Source of the DNA: Chryseobacterium sp. 7
GTDB taxonomy: Bacteria > Bacteroidota > Bacteroidia > Flavobacteriales > Weeksellaceae
Length of the DNA stretch: 64,000 bases
Direction of reading: 5' to 3'
Assembly: GCF_003663845.1 (NCBI RefSeq)
Contig: NZ_RCCA01000001.1
Coordinates: 3,658,001-3,722,000, forward strand
The first letter of the stretch is position 1, and the number at the start of each line of letters is the position of its first letter. Below, piece by piece: positions 1 through 7,855 of the stretch. The notes beneath the pieces were generated by a model. The model was not told the origin of the DNA, ran no database searches, and saw only the letters and a list, made by a program, of their open reading frames with translations. The position numbers and the translations under genes are program-made.

Positions 1-1837
1 TTGCATCAAAATTTTCGCTCCAAGGAAGTGTAGTTATCGGAACACAAAGTGTTGTAAACTGTGTAGAGGTAGCACTCCATATACTCTTATCAGATGCACT
101 ACAGCTGGATCTCACCCATACATAATATGTAGTAGATGGCTGCAGCCCACCTAATGGCGCAGAAACAGCAGCAGAAGTTACAGATACAGAGTTCGCAGCA
201 TTCAAAACTGTAGTAGCATCAGGCGCTGTATTCGTTGTGCTGTAATATACTTCATATCCGCTTGCAGGAACTGAAGAAGGAGCCGTCCAGCCTATTGCTG
301 CTGAATTTGCGGTAACGTTTGATGATGTAACTGCAGTTGGCTCAAAACAGGAAGGAATATTCTGAACGGTAATATTATCAATATAAATAGAACGGGAAGT
401 ACCTCCTAAACCATGTTTAAAGGCTAACTGCAAATCAGAACCCGCAGGAATATTTACCGTATACTGTGTGTGGGTAGTTGTCAAAGCAATAGGAGAACCT
501 ATTTGTGTAAAAGATGCCGGATCTGCAGGGTTTGAAAGCGTCCCCACTAATAATGTATAATTACTTCCGCCGCTTTTTGCATAAAATCTTACACGTTTGG
601 TACCATCGGAAAGGTTTGTAGTAGGAGGTGCAACTAACATCTGGCTACCCGTAGTAGCACTTGAATTAGTCATATAATAAGCATTGGGTGCTGAATAATT
701 ATTTGATGTCGTTACATATCCATAACCTGCAAATGATGCACTTTCCAGATATGACCAGCAGCTTGGGGCATTAGTATTTGAAGTAGAACCAACACTTGTC
801 GTATCAAAATTTTCTGTGTATGGAACCGTGAAAGTAGAACAAGCTGTTTTAAATGTTCCTGCAAAAGACCATACACTCTGGCCGGTTGCAGTGTTACAGT
901 TGGATCTTACCCAATAATAATAGGTTGTATTTGAATTAAGACCTCCTATTGTTGTGCTTGTACCTGTTACTCCCGGATAAGTAGGAGTTACCGAACCAGC
1001 AGGTGTTGTATTGGAAGTACTGTGATATACATCATAACTTGCCGCATTGGTTGGAGCTGTCCAGGAAACTAAAGCTGAGTTAGCTGTGATCCCTGAAACC
1101 GCCTGCAATGTTGGAGGCACACAGTCTGAGTATACATCTGCTGAAAAAGCAAAAATATTAGGATACCCTGCGCCACTTGCTTTGGTTACTGCTACACTCT
1201 GTATTGGTTTTGCCTGGTTTGCAGCATCTATAGCTAATGGGGTCTGGTAAAGTCTCGGATCTGTAGTACTGGATTCCAGAGCATCTGAACTTCTTTTGAT
1301 CCTTCCTATTCCCTGTACGGCAAAATTGGCTCCTCCATACCAGTCAGATAGACTTATATTGGAAAATACCTGGCTGCTGCCATCAGAAAAATTGACGGTT
1401 ACATTCACTACGGATGTTCCACTACCACTGGTAGAGAGCATATACAGGGTAAAAGCAGGTTTAGGAGTAGTAAAAGTAAGCGTTCCGCTATCATTTGCAG
1501 CGGCTAACCTTAATGCATTATTTCCACTTAAATTTCCTAAAATATAGCTCAATCCCGGTGTTCCGGCAACGACAGAATTAATAATTCCATCAGTTGGAAG
1601 ACCATAAGTAAGGGGTGTACTTGTAGAGGTCAGTTGAAAATCTTTCGCTACAAAAGCGTAAGAAACTCCGTCTACATCATTGTTTGTGGAAACTAATGAG
1701 GAACCTATTCCGTTTGCAATTACATCTGCCGTATAGCCTGAAGCAACCGGCATAGTTTGATAATTTTGAGCCATCATTACACTGGCTGAGAAGAGAGCGA
1801 TGGCGGGCACCACTCTAGAAAATAAATTTATTGCCAT
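1..1837 (-). CDS. Secreted fibronectin type III protein, probable T9SS cargo (3' end off the window)
   Basis: The reading frame is open for 612 codons and leaves the left edge without a stop, so the C-terminus is not visible. It begins with a signal peptide (MAINLFSRVVPAIALF, cleavage probably before AQN near residue 23). Fibronectin type III-like modules lie at about residues 243-330 and 494-580, each with the TTYYYWVRS or TTYYVWVRS strand typical of flavobacterial secreted proteins. Between them, about 330-490, is a region starting PYTENFD with a following CW pair, which in such proteins forms a jelly-roll (MAM-like) module. This architecture usually precedes a T9SS C-terminal sorting domain, but that part is missing here, so export by T9SS is inference. 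The role is probably adhesion or a carbohydrate- or protein-binding surface function; no catalytic domain is visible. Confidence 0.85.
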   Translation of the reverse strand, partial: MAINLFSRVVPAIALFSASVMMAQNYQTMPVASGYTADVIANGIGSSLVSTNNDVDGVSYAFVAKDFQLTSTSTPLTYGLPTDGIINSVVAGTPGLSYILGNLSGNNALRLAAANDSGTLTFTTPKPAFTLYMLSTSGSGTSVVNVTVNFSDGSSQVFSNISLSDWYGGANFAVQGIGRIKRSSDALESSTTDPRLYQTPLAIDAANQAKPIQSVAVTKASGAGYPNIFAFSADVYSDCVPPTLQAVSGITANSALVSWTAPTNAASYDVYHSTSNTTPAGSVTPTYPGVTGTSTTIGGLNSNTTYYYWVRSNCNTATGQSVWSFAGTFKTACSTFTVPYTENFDTTSVGSTSNTNAPSCWSYLESASFAGYGYVTTSNNYSAPNAYYMTNSSATTGSQMLVAPPTTNLSDGTKRVRFYAKSGGSNYTLLVGTLSNPADPASFTQIGSPIALTTTHTQYTVNIPAGSDLQLAFKHGLGGTSRSIYIDNITVQNIPSCFEPTAVTSSNVTANSAAIGWTAPSSVPASGYEVYYSTTNTAPDATTVLNAANSVSVTSAAVSAPLGGLQPSTTYYVWVRSSCSASDKSIWSATSTQFTTLCVPITTLPWSENFDA

Positions 1838-2024
1838 TTTGATCACATTTGTGGCGAAATTTAGGAAAAATAACAATACAAAAAAGTTATTTTTAAAAAT
1901 AATTTAAAATATTTTCAATCAGAGTTAAATATCAGCATTTGTAAATTTAAAAAATTACGAAAGATTAAAGAATATTGGTCTGCTTCTTATTCATCCTTAA
2001 TTTTATTATTGAGAAATTAAATCC

Positions 2025-2032
2025 TATTTTTG
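2025..2032 (+). promoter_or_regulatory. Probable -7 box of the aminotransferase operon
   Basis: TATTTTTG matches the Bacteroidetes -7 consensus TAnnTTTG and lies 20 bases before the aminotransferase ATG. No TTG at the ideal -33 distance was found; the nearest is 13 bases upstream. Confidence 0.4.
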
Positions 2033-2052
2033 TCATACAAATTTTTTGAACA

Positions 2053-3258
2053 ATGCCGAATATTTCAAACAGAGCACTGCATATGCCGCCATCGCCGGTA
2101 AGAAAACTGGTTCCCTTTGCGTTACAAGCAAAACAGAAAGGAATAAAAGTATATCACCTTAATATCGGACAGCCTGATATTGAAACTCCGGAAACAGCTT
2201 TAAATGCTTTAAAAAACATCGATTTAAAAGTATTGGAATATGCGCTTTCTGAAGGGAATATAGAATACAGAAAAGCACTTACAGAATACTATCATTCTTT
2301 AGGTTTTTCAGATCTTACTCCTGATAACTTCATTGTGACCAACGGAGGTTCTGAAGCTCTTAACTTTGCCATCTCTACTTTATGTGACGAAGGTGACGAA
2401 GTAATTATTCCTGAGCCTTATTATGCTAACTACAATGGTTTCACCAGCACTTTCGATGTAAATGTAGTAGCAGTGCCATCTACCATTGATACAGGTTTCG
2501 CTTTACCTCCTGTTGAAGAATTTGAGAAAAAAATTACAGAAAAAACAAGAGCAATTATCATTTGTAACCCAGGAAACCCTACAGGATACCTGTATACCCG
2601 TGAAGAGCTTCAAAAGCTTGCAGAAATTGCTTTAAAATATGACATCGTAATCATCTCCGATGAAGTATACAGAGAATATGTATATGATGGAAAACAGCAA
2701 ATCTCAATGCTTGATTTCCCAGAATTGGCAGAAAACTGTATCATCATTGATTCTGAATCCAAGCGTTATTCTATGTGTGGAGTAAGAATCGGATGCATGG
2801 TTACCCGTTCCAACAAAATTCGTAATGCAGCGATGCTTTTCGCTCAGGCAAGGTTAAGCCCTGTTCTATTGGGACAAATTGCAGCAACAGCCGCACACCA
2901 GAACGATGGTCCTTATATCAGAGCAGTAAGAGAAGAATATACTCACAGAAGAAATGTACTGGTTGATCTTTTAAATGCTATTCCTGGAGTAATCTGCCCT
3001 AAACCAAGAGGTGCTTTTTACTGTGTTGCTGAACTTCCGGTAGATGATACAGAAAAATTTGCACAATGGCTATTGGAGAAATATGCTCTTAACAATGAGA
3101 CTATCATGGTAGCTCCGGCAGGTGGATTCTACAGTAACCCGGAATTAGGTAAAAAGCAGGTAAGAATTGCTTACGTTCTGAAAGAAGAAGATTTAAAAAG
3201 AAGTGCTGAAATTCTTAAAGAAGCTCTAAAGAAATATAGAGAAGAATTCAGCCTGTAA
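2053..3258 (+). CDS. PLP-dependent class I/II aminotransferase
   Basis: A 401-residue fold-type I aminotransferase of the aspartate/aromatic aminotransferase group. Visible hallmarks are NPGNPTG near residue 178, SDEVYREYVYDG near 206 (the Asp and Tyr that contact the cofactor), and SESKRYSMCGVRIG near 234, whose Lys should form the Schiff base with pyridoxal phosphate. The length is normal for the family. It is a cytoplasmic enzyme moving an amino group between an amino acid and a 2-oxo acid; the substrate cannot be read from the sequence. A lipoprotein gene and murB follow after 10 and 3 bases, so the three are probably one transcript. The start has no Shine-Dalgarno sequence, as is usual in this phylum. 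Confidence 0.93.
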   Translation: MPNISNRALHMPPSPVRKLVPFALQAKQKGIKVYHLNIGQPDIETPETALNALKNIDLKVLEYALSEGNIEYRKALTEYYHSLGFSDLTPDNFIVTNGGSEALNFAISTLCDEGDEVIIPEPYYANYNGFTSTFDVNVVAVPSTIDTGFALPPVEEFEKKITEKTRAIIICNPGNPTGYLYTREELQKLAEIALKYDIVIISDEVYREYVYDGKQQISMLDFPELAENCIIIDSESKRYSMCGVRIGCMVTRSNKIRNAAMLFAQARLSPVLLGQIAATAAHQNDGPYIRAVREEYTHRRNVLVDLLNAIPGVICPKPRGAFYCVAELPVDDTEKFAQWLLEKYALNNETIMVAPAGGFYSNPELGKKQVRIAYVLKEEDLKRSAEILKEALKKYREEFSL

Positions 3259-3268
3259 ATTATATACG

Positions 3269-3751
3269 ATGCCGACAACAAAAATTACATATCTGAAAAT
3301 CCTGTTTTCGATCTTTTTGCTGTCGGCATTTTTTTCATGTGATTCAAAAAAAACTGAATCTGTTTCCCATAAAAATTCGAACGAAATTACATTCATCAGT
3401 GTATCTCATGTCGAGGGAAATCTTGGAAATTACAGAATTATCAAAGTTACAAAAGATTCCGTTTTTGCAGAAAAAGGAAAGACTGCTAATAAAACCCATA
3501 AAGCATGGGCATCTTCCATTAGTCATGACACTTGGAAAAGTCTCATTTCATCAGTCAAAATTGCAGATCTTGACCATATCAAAAGTTCTCCCAGCCAACA
3601 GTCTGTAAACGGAATAGATGAAACCTTCCAGATCCGTACTCCGAAAAAATCACATATCTATGTAAATGCTTTTGTGGATACTTTGCATTACAAGCAGCTA
3701 CAACAAATTAAAGAACAACTAGACAAGATTCTTCCCAAAGAATACCAATAA
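3269..3751 (+). CDS. Small hypothetical lipoprotein
   Basis: A 160-residue protein with a lipoprotein signal peptide: hydrophobic stretch ILFSIFLLSAFF followed directly by the lipobox Cys (FFSCDS) at about residue 24. The mature part is polar with no catalytic motif and no further membrane segment. I do not recognise the family. It sits between the aminotransferase (10 bases upstream) and murB (3 bases downstream), so it is probably co-transcribed, but nothing visible ties it to cell-wall synthesis. Anchoring in the inner or outer membrane is inferred from the lipobox. Confidence 0.8.
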   Translation: MPTTKITYLKILFSIFLLSAFFSCDSKKTESVSHKNSNEITFISVSHVEGNLGNYRIIKVTKDSVFAEKGKTANKTHKAWASSISHDTWKSLISSVKIADLDHIKSSPSQQSVNGIDETFQIRTPKKSHIYVNAFVDTLHYKQLQQIKEQLDKILPKEYQ

Positions 3752-3754
3752 AAC

Positions 3755-4768
3755 ATGCAGGAAAATTTTTCATTAAAACCTTATAACACATTTGGTGTTG
3801 AAGCCAAAGCCCGTTATTTTACGGAAATCAATAGTATTGACGAATTAAAAGAGGCGCTTATCTTTTCAAAGAAAAACACTCTACAGATTCTGTTTTTAGG
3901 AGGCGGAAGTAATATTCTTTTGACTAAAGATTTTAACGGCCTTGCTATCAAACTGAATTTAAAAGGTATTTCTGAGGAGCACATCAATGAAAATGAGGTA
4001 CTGGTAACCGCAAAAGCAGGGGAAAACTGGCATGAATTTGTAATGTACTGCCTTCAGAAAAATTTCGGCGGATTGGAAAATCTTTCTTTAATTCCCGGAA
4101 ATGTAGGAACTTCCCCCATGCAGAATATTGGAGCTTACGGAACGGAGATTAAAGATGTGTTTGTAAGTTGCAAAGTCTTGAATCTGGAAAACCTTGAAGT
4201 TGAAACATTCAATCTTGAGCAATGCAGATTCGGATATAGAGATTCTATTTTCAAGCAGGAAGGAAAGGGAAAATATGTAATTCTGGAAGTTACTTTTAAA
4301 CTTACTCAAAAGAATCACCTTATCAAAACCGAGTATGGAGCAATCAAATCTGAACTGGAAAATCTGGGAATCGAAAACCCAACTATTCAGGATGTTTCCA
4401 AAGCGGTCATTAATATCAGACAAAGCAAACTGCCGGATCCTAAAGAAATTGGGAATGCCGGAAGTTTTTTCAAGAACCCAACAATTCCTTTAGCTCAGTT
4501 TGAAGTGTTGAAAAAGAAATTTGAAAATATTCAGGGCTATCCTAATGGAGACATGGTAAAAGTACCTGCAGGATGGCTGATTGAGCAGTGTGGATGGAAA
4601 GGAAAGCAGATCGGAAATGCAGCTTCACACACATTACAATCGCTGGTGATCATCAATGCAACAGGAAAGGCTACCGGGAAAGAAATTTTCGATTTTTCTA
4701 CTGAAATCATTAATTCTGTGAAAGAAAAATTTGGGATAGAACTGGAAAGAGAAGTCAATATTTTCTAA
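3755..4768 (+). CDS. murB: UDP-N-acetylenolpyruvoylglucosamine reductase MurB
   Basis: This 337-residue flavoenzyme reduces the enolpyruvyl group of UDP-GlcNAc-enolpyruvate with NADPH to give UDP-MurNAc, the second committed step of peptidoglycan precursor synthesis in the cytoplasm. The FAD-binding half carries FLGGGSNILL near residue 46 and LIPGNVGTSPMQNIGAYG near 112. The C-terminal substrate domain has GNAGSFFKNP near 232, containing the proton-donating Ser, and a terminal ELEREVN Glu matching the catalytic Glu of E. coli MurB. Length and the internal Tyr-containing region (FGYRDS) fit the type I (E. coli-like) form. The start lies 3 bases after the preceding lipoprotein gene. Confidence 0.96.
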   Translation: MQENFSLKPYNTFGVEAKARYFTEINSIDELKEALIFSKKNTLQILFLGGGSNILLTKDFNGLAIKLNLKGISEEHINENEVLVTAKAGENWHEFVMYCLQKNFGGLENLSLIPGNVGTSPMQNIGAYGTEIKDVFVSCKVLNLENLEVETFNLEQCRFGYRDSIFKQEGKGKYVILEVTFKLTQKNHLIKTEYGAIKSELENLGIENPTIQDVSKAVINIRQSKLPDPKEIGNAGSFFKNPTIPLAQFEVLKKKFENIQGYPNGDMVKVPAGWLIEQCGWKGKQIGNAASHTLQSLVIINATGKATGKEIFDFSTEIINSVKEKFGIELEREVNIF

Positions 4769-5079
4769 AAATAACATTCATAAAAAACAGAAGAATAAAT
4801 AACTTTTTCTCACAAACATAATATTTAAATTTAAGCATCAAATATATTCCCTTTGTGGTGTATTAAAAAGAGGCAGAGTAAAAACCACTCATTACATACA
4901 AGAAAAATCCAAAACAGGTGAATAATATTTTACAGTTAAATTAATGGCTATAAAAATTTACACATTATTACACTCTATCTTACAGGTAAAATGAATAAAA
5001 AGTCATATAAAATTTCTTTCAAAAAACAGAAATGGTTACTTTTAACAAGAATTAAATAGTAGTCTTTAAAAAACACAAT
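4769..5079. other. Intergenic gap between murB and proC, nothing recognised
   Basis: These 311 AT-rich bases contain no ORF worth calling, no strong hairpin with a T-run and no clear TTG/TAnnTTTG pair. They presumably hold the murB transcript end and the proC promoter, neither of which I can place. Confidence 0.5.
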
Positions 5080-5883
5080 ATGAAAATAGCCATTTTAGGA
5101 GCAGGAAATATGGGATTATCATTCTCAAAGTCATTTTTGAAATATGAACTGATCAAGCCTGAAAATTTACATCTTATTATCAGAAACCAGGAAAAAATAT
5201 CCAAAATAGCTGAAGAATTTCCCAAGTCTAAAATTTCAACCTTTGAAGAAGTGAAGGAACTTGATGCCGACTTGATCATCATTGCCGTAAAGCCACAGGA
5301 TTTTCATACAGTTGCCCAAAACATTCAATTCACTCTAAAAGAAAACCAGATGGTATTATCCATCATGGCAGGGATTAATATTGAAAAAATTCAAAAACTA
5401 TTAAATCATCCGCTGGTCGTAAGAGCAATGCCGAATTCCCCAACTCTTTTGGGAATGGGAATTACGGGATATACCGCTGCAGACGGAATTTCTTTCAGTC
5501 AGTTAATCAATATAGAAAGGCTACTGAACAGCACCGGAAGATCAGTGTATCTGGAAGATGAAGAGCTTCTGGATGGTGTTACAGCACTTTCAGGAAGTGG
5601 TCCGGCTTATTTCTACTACATCATTGATGCTATGATCAAAGCGGGAATTGAAATGGGAATTGAAGAAAACCTTTCTAAGCTTTTTGTAAAGCAAACCATG
5701 CTGGGAGCTTACCATCTAATCAATAACTCGGAAAAAAATCTCGAAGAACTCATTAAAGATGTCGCTTCTAAAGGCGGAACTACCGAAGCTGCCTTAAAAA
5801 CATTCGAAGAAAGCAGTTTCAAAGACATTCTGAAACAGGGAATCCTGAATGCAGAAAAACGTGCTAAAGAATTAAACAGCTAA
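5080..5883 (+). CDS. proC: Pyrroline-5-carboxylate reductase ProC
   Basis: A 267-residue cytoplasmic reductase that makes proline from 1-pyrroline-5-carboxylate with NAD(P)H, the last step of proline synthesis. The N-terminal Rossmann motif GAGNMG starts at residue 7. The family signature is present in ALSGSGPAYFYY (about 168-179), and the C-terminal VASKGGTTEAAL (about 226-238) is the substrate/dimer segment. Length is normal. Its last 20 bases overlap the end of the convergent VanZ-like gene on the other strand, so the two transcripts may interfere. Confidence 0.95.
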   Translation: MKIAILGAGNMGLSFSKSFLKYELIKPENLHLIIRNQEKISKIAEEFPKSKISTFEEVKELDADLIIIAVKPQDFHTVAQNIQFTLKENQMVLSIMAGINIEKIQKLLNHPLVVRAMPNSPTLLGMGITGYTAADGISFSQLINIERLLNSTGRSVYLEDEELLDGVTALSGSGPAYFYYIIDAMIKAGIEMGIEENLSKLFVKQTMLGAYHLINNSEKNLEELIKDVASKGGTTEAALKTFEESSFKDILKQGILNAEKRAKELNS

Positions 5884-6286
5884 ACCTTTTTTCCATAAAC
5901 CTGCAAAGCAGCCATCCCAAATACACTCCAAAAGTATTCAGGATGATATCGTCTACCTCAAATATTCCTAATCTTGTAAAGTATTGAAGAGCTTCTACAA
6001 TGGTAATGGCAGCAATAAAATTAATGAGTAATGGTTTTAAATCTCTCAGTTTCGGAAAAACCCAGCCCAAAAAACCAAATGGAATAAACATCACAACATT
6101 TCCCAAAACCACCGTTACGGTTTCTCTCCAGTATCTGACTCCCTGAATATATTTAATAGTGGAAAGTATAGGCTCTACTGTAATCAGATTATCTTCATAC
6201 TGAAACCTGCCCATCCCTAAAAACATCAGATAGAGCAGAAACAGCGTATACGGTACGATAAGGATTTTATATATTTTTTTCAACAT
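5864..6286 (-). CDS. VanZ-like family membrane protein
   Basis: A 140-residue integral membrane protein with about four hydrophobic segments (residues 7-25, 55-75, 83-100, 112-132). Family marks include VMFIPFGFLG in the second segment and EALQYF followed by DDIILNTFG, the conserved acidic/Asn pattern of VanZ-like proteins. VanZ in enterococci gives low-level teicoplanin resistance, but most chromosomal homologues have no established function, so resistance should not be assumed. The stop codon lies inside the convergent proC gene (20-base overlap). Confidence 0.85.
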   Translation of the reverse strand: MLKKIYKILIVPYTLFLLYLMFLGMGRFQYEDNLITVEPILSTIKYIQGVRYWRETVTVVLGNVVMFIPFGFLGWVFPKLRDLKPLLINFIAAITIVEALQYFTRLGIFEVDDIILNTFGVYLGWLLCRFMEKRFSCLIL

Positions 6287-6354
6287 TGCGTCGCTAAGAT
6301 ATTCATTTTGAGAAAAATAATCAACAGCGTTTACAATAGATTGTAAAATTCATA

Positions 6355-6382
6355 AAAAAGAGAGCCAAATGGCTCTCTTTTT
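6355..6382. terminator. Bidirectional rho-independent terminator
   Basis: A 12-base-pair perfect stem (6355-6366 with 6371-6382) has a 4-base loop (aaat) and A/T tracts on both sides. It sits just beyond the 3' end of the leftward gene at 6398-6961, in the correct orientation to end that transcript. Confidence 0.8.
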
Positions 6383-6397
6383 CAAATTATACTATCA

Positions 6398-6961
6398 TTA
6401 TTTCCTTTTCATTGGAATCTGCAGATTGGTCGGACGGTTTTCTTCTGTATCAAAACCTCTTCCATCAATATTTCTTGCGCCCCAGAACATCATATCATTG
6501 AAAATATACATCAAATCATACTCTTTAAAAATTTGTCCCTCACTCAAGCCAAACGGAAGAAATTTCTTTTTTAATATGCTTTGAGACTTTCCGGTTTCCC
6601 AGGTTTCAAAATTTTCTTTTGCCAGGTTATTTAAAACATCCGTGAAATTTGAAATCAAAGGTGTTACTTCGTAAGCCTCGTCAGCAGTAAAATCTACCTT
6701 TTGTGCTCCCTCAGCAATAGGATGATCACCTTTCCATTCCGTATGTCCTTTCAGTACAATTTTCACTAAGGGAATTTGCCCGTAAGGGTCAGCATAATTA
6801 ATTATTTCCAGCTTAAAATGATCTTCGGGAAGCAATGAAAATGATCTTTTCAAATAAAAAGGTTTCAGACTTCCATCTTCGTTTTTTAATGAGCTGGGAC
6901 GGATTTCTGTTGAAATACTCTCCCATTCTCCCAAGGCACTTTTTCTTATCTGTTCCATCAT
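6398..6961 (-). CDS. Unrecognised conserved protein, possibly APCDD1-like
   Basis: A 187-residue, probably cytoplasmic protein with no signal peptide or membrane segment. The pattern GEWES...EIRPS...FYLKRSFSLLPEDHF near the N-terminus, then KIVLKGHTEW and HPIAEGAQKVDF, loosely recalls the APCDD1 beta-barrel domain (W-x-S, E-x-RP, then an aromatic-rich strand); I am not certain of that match. It lies 16 bases downstream of the NTF2-like gene, so the two are probably co-transcribed and controlled by the divergent HxlR regulator. No catalytic residues are recognisable. Confidence 0.75.
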   Translation of the reverse strand: MMEQIRKSALGEWESISTEIRPSSLKNEDGSLKPFYLKRSFSLLPEDHFKLEIINYADPYGQIPLVKIVLKGHTEWKGDHPIAEGAQKVDFTADEAYEVTPLISNFTDVLNNLAKENFETWETGKSQSILKKKFLPFGLSEGQIFKEYDLMYIFNDMMFWGARNIDGRGFDTEENRPTNLQIPMKRK

Positions 6962-6977
6962 ATTGTTTGTATTTGAA

Positions 6978-7352
6978 TTATAATACTATTGGAAACATTG
7001 AATTTCCATTAACTGAATTTTCCGCAGTTACTTCCTCTTGTAAAACATCCCAATGTTCCACCAGCCTTCCGTTATCTACTCTGAAAATATCTACTCCAAT
7101 CATATTTTTACCATTCCAATTAGTGTAGCGTCCATGAATCATAACGATATTTTCACTTTCTGTAATGACACCCGGTTCATATCCAAAATCTGGTGGTAAT
7201 AATGGTAAAAACTGTTTCAGAGCATCCGTTCCGTTGGGAATTGCAGGATTATGCTGAATATAATTAGCTCCGAAATATTTTTCAAATGCCGTAACATCCC
7301 TGTCAATAAACACAGCGGCAATGGCTTTTAGTACCAATTCTTTATTATTCAT
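6978..7352 (-). CDS. NTF2-like / SnoaL-like protein
   Basis: A 124-residue cone-shaped alpha+beta barrel protein of the NTF2/SnoaL superfamily. Marks are the start NKELVLKAIAAVF, the YIQHNPAIPNG segment (the QHNP motif common in SnoaL-like ester cyclases), and the ending DIFRVDNGRLVEHWDVLQ. Members include polyketide cyclases and many small-molecule-binding proteins; the ligand here is unknown. I chose the ATG at 7352 over an in-frame GTG at 7373 because a well-formed promoter -7 box (7373-7380) would otherwise overlap the start. It leads the operon with the 6398-6961 gene. Confidence 0.88.
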   Translation of the reverse strand: MNNKELVLKAIAAVFIDRDVTAFEKYFGANYIQHNPAIPNGTDALKQFLPLLPPDFGYEPGVITESENIVMIHGRYTNWNGKNMIGVDIFRVDNGRLVEHWDVLQEEVTAENSVNGNSMFPIVL

Positions 7353-7372
7353 ATTTGTAATTTTTATATCCA

Positions 7373-7401
7373 CAAAGTTATTATATTTGTCATATTTACA
7401 A
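7373..7401 (-). promoter_or_regulatory. Promoter of the NTF2-like operon
   Basis: Read leftward, TTG (7401-7399) is followed by exactly 18 bases and then TAACTTTG (7380-7373), an exact match to the Bacteroidetes promoter TTG-N(17-23)-TAnnTTTG. The first ATG is about 21 bases beyond. A rightward TATATTTG (7382-7389) for the HxlR gene overlaps the same interval, so regulation by HxlR binding here is plausible. Confidence 0.55.
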
Positions 7402-7443
7402 TACTAGTCTTGATTATAATTTATAGTACATTTTTTTAGACCA

Positions 7444-7785
7444 ATGGAAAATAAAAGAAAAAATAAAGATTTCAATCCCAATAATTGTCCTGTAACTCAC
7501 TTTTACAATAAAGTAGGAGGCAAATGGAAAACGGTAATTATGTACGGAATAAGCATGAACGTAAACCGTTTCAGCATGCTGCAGAAGGCCATTCCTATGA
7601 TCAGTAAACAAATGCTTGTGAACCAGCTCAGAGAAATGGAAGAAGACAACATTATTGAAAGAAAAATTTACGCCGAAATCCCTCCCAGAGTAGAATATAA
7701 GCTTACGGAATATGGTCAGACTTTCATGCCTGTGCTTATGACTATTCAGGATTGGGGACTTAAGGATATGGCTTTAAAAAATTAA
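7444..7785 (+). CDS. HxlR-family winged-helix transcriptional regulator
   Basis: A 113-residue DNA-binding protein of the HxlR (DUF24/MarR-like) family. The family pattern NNCPVTHFYNKVGGKWK places a Cys near residue 14 just before the conserved GGKW; in several members this Cys senses redox or electrophile stress. The winged helix continues through ISKQMLVNQLREMEEDNIIER and the wing YKLTEYGQ. It is divergent from the NTF2-like/unknown operon, with 91 bases between the starts, the usual arrangement for an HxlR protein controlling its neighbour. The inducing signal cannot be read. Confidence 0.93.
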   Translation: MENKRKNKDFNPNNCPVTHFYNKVGGKWKTVIMYGISMNVNRFSMLQKAIPMISKQMLVNQLREMEEDNIIERKIYAEIPPRVEYKLTEYGQTFMPVLMTIQDWGLKDMALKN

Positions 7786-7808
7786 TTTTTTAATAATTTC
7801 TTTTGGTT

Positions 7809-7838
7809 TTGCGATTCCTTTTACAAGTCTTATTTTTG
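7809..7838 (+). promoter_or_regulatory. Promoter of lnt
   Basis: TTG (7809-7811), a 19-base spacer and TATTTTTG (7831-7838) match the Bacteroidetes promoter pattern. The lnt ATG lies 18 bases downstream, giving a short leader. Confidence 0.6.
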
Positions 7839-7855
7839 CATTATATGTTATCTCA

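Noticed and set aside
1047-1547. Two short + strand frames opposite the fibronectin-III gene
   Set aside because: The minus strand encodes a continuous signal-peptide-bearing protein over the whole interval; the + frames have no domain sense.
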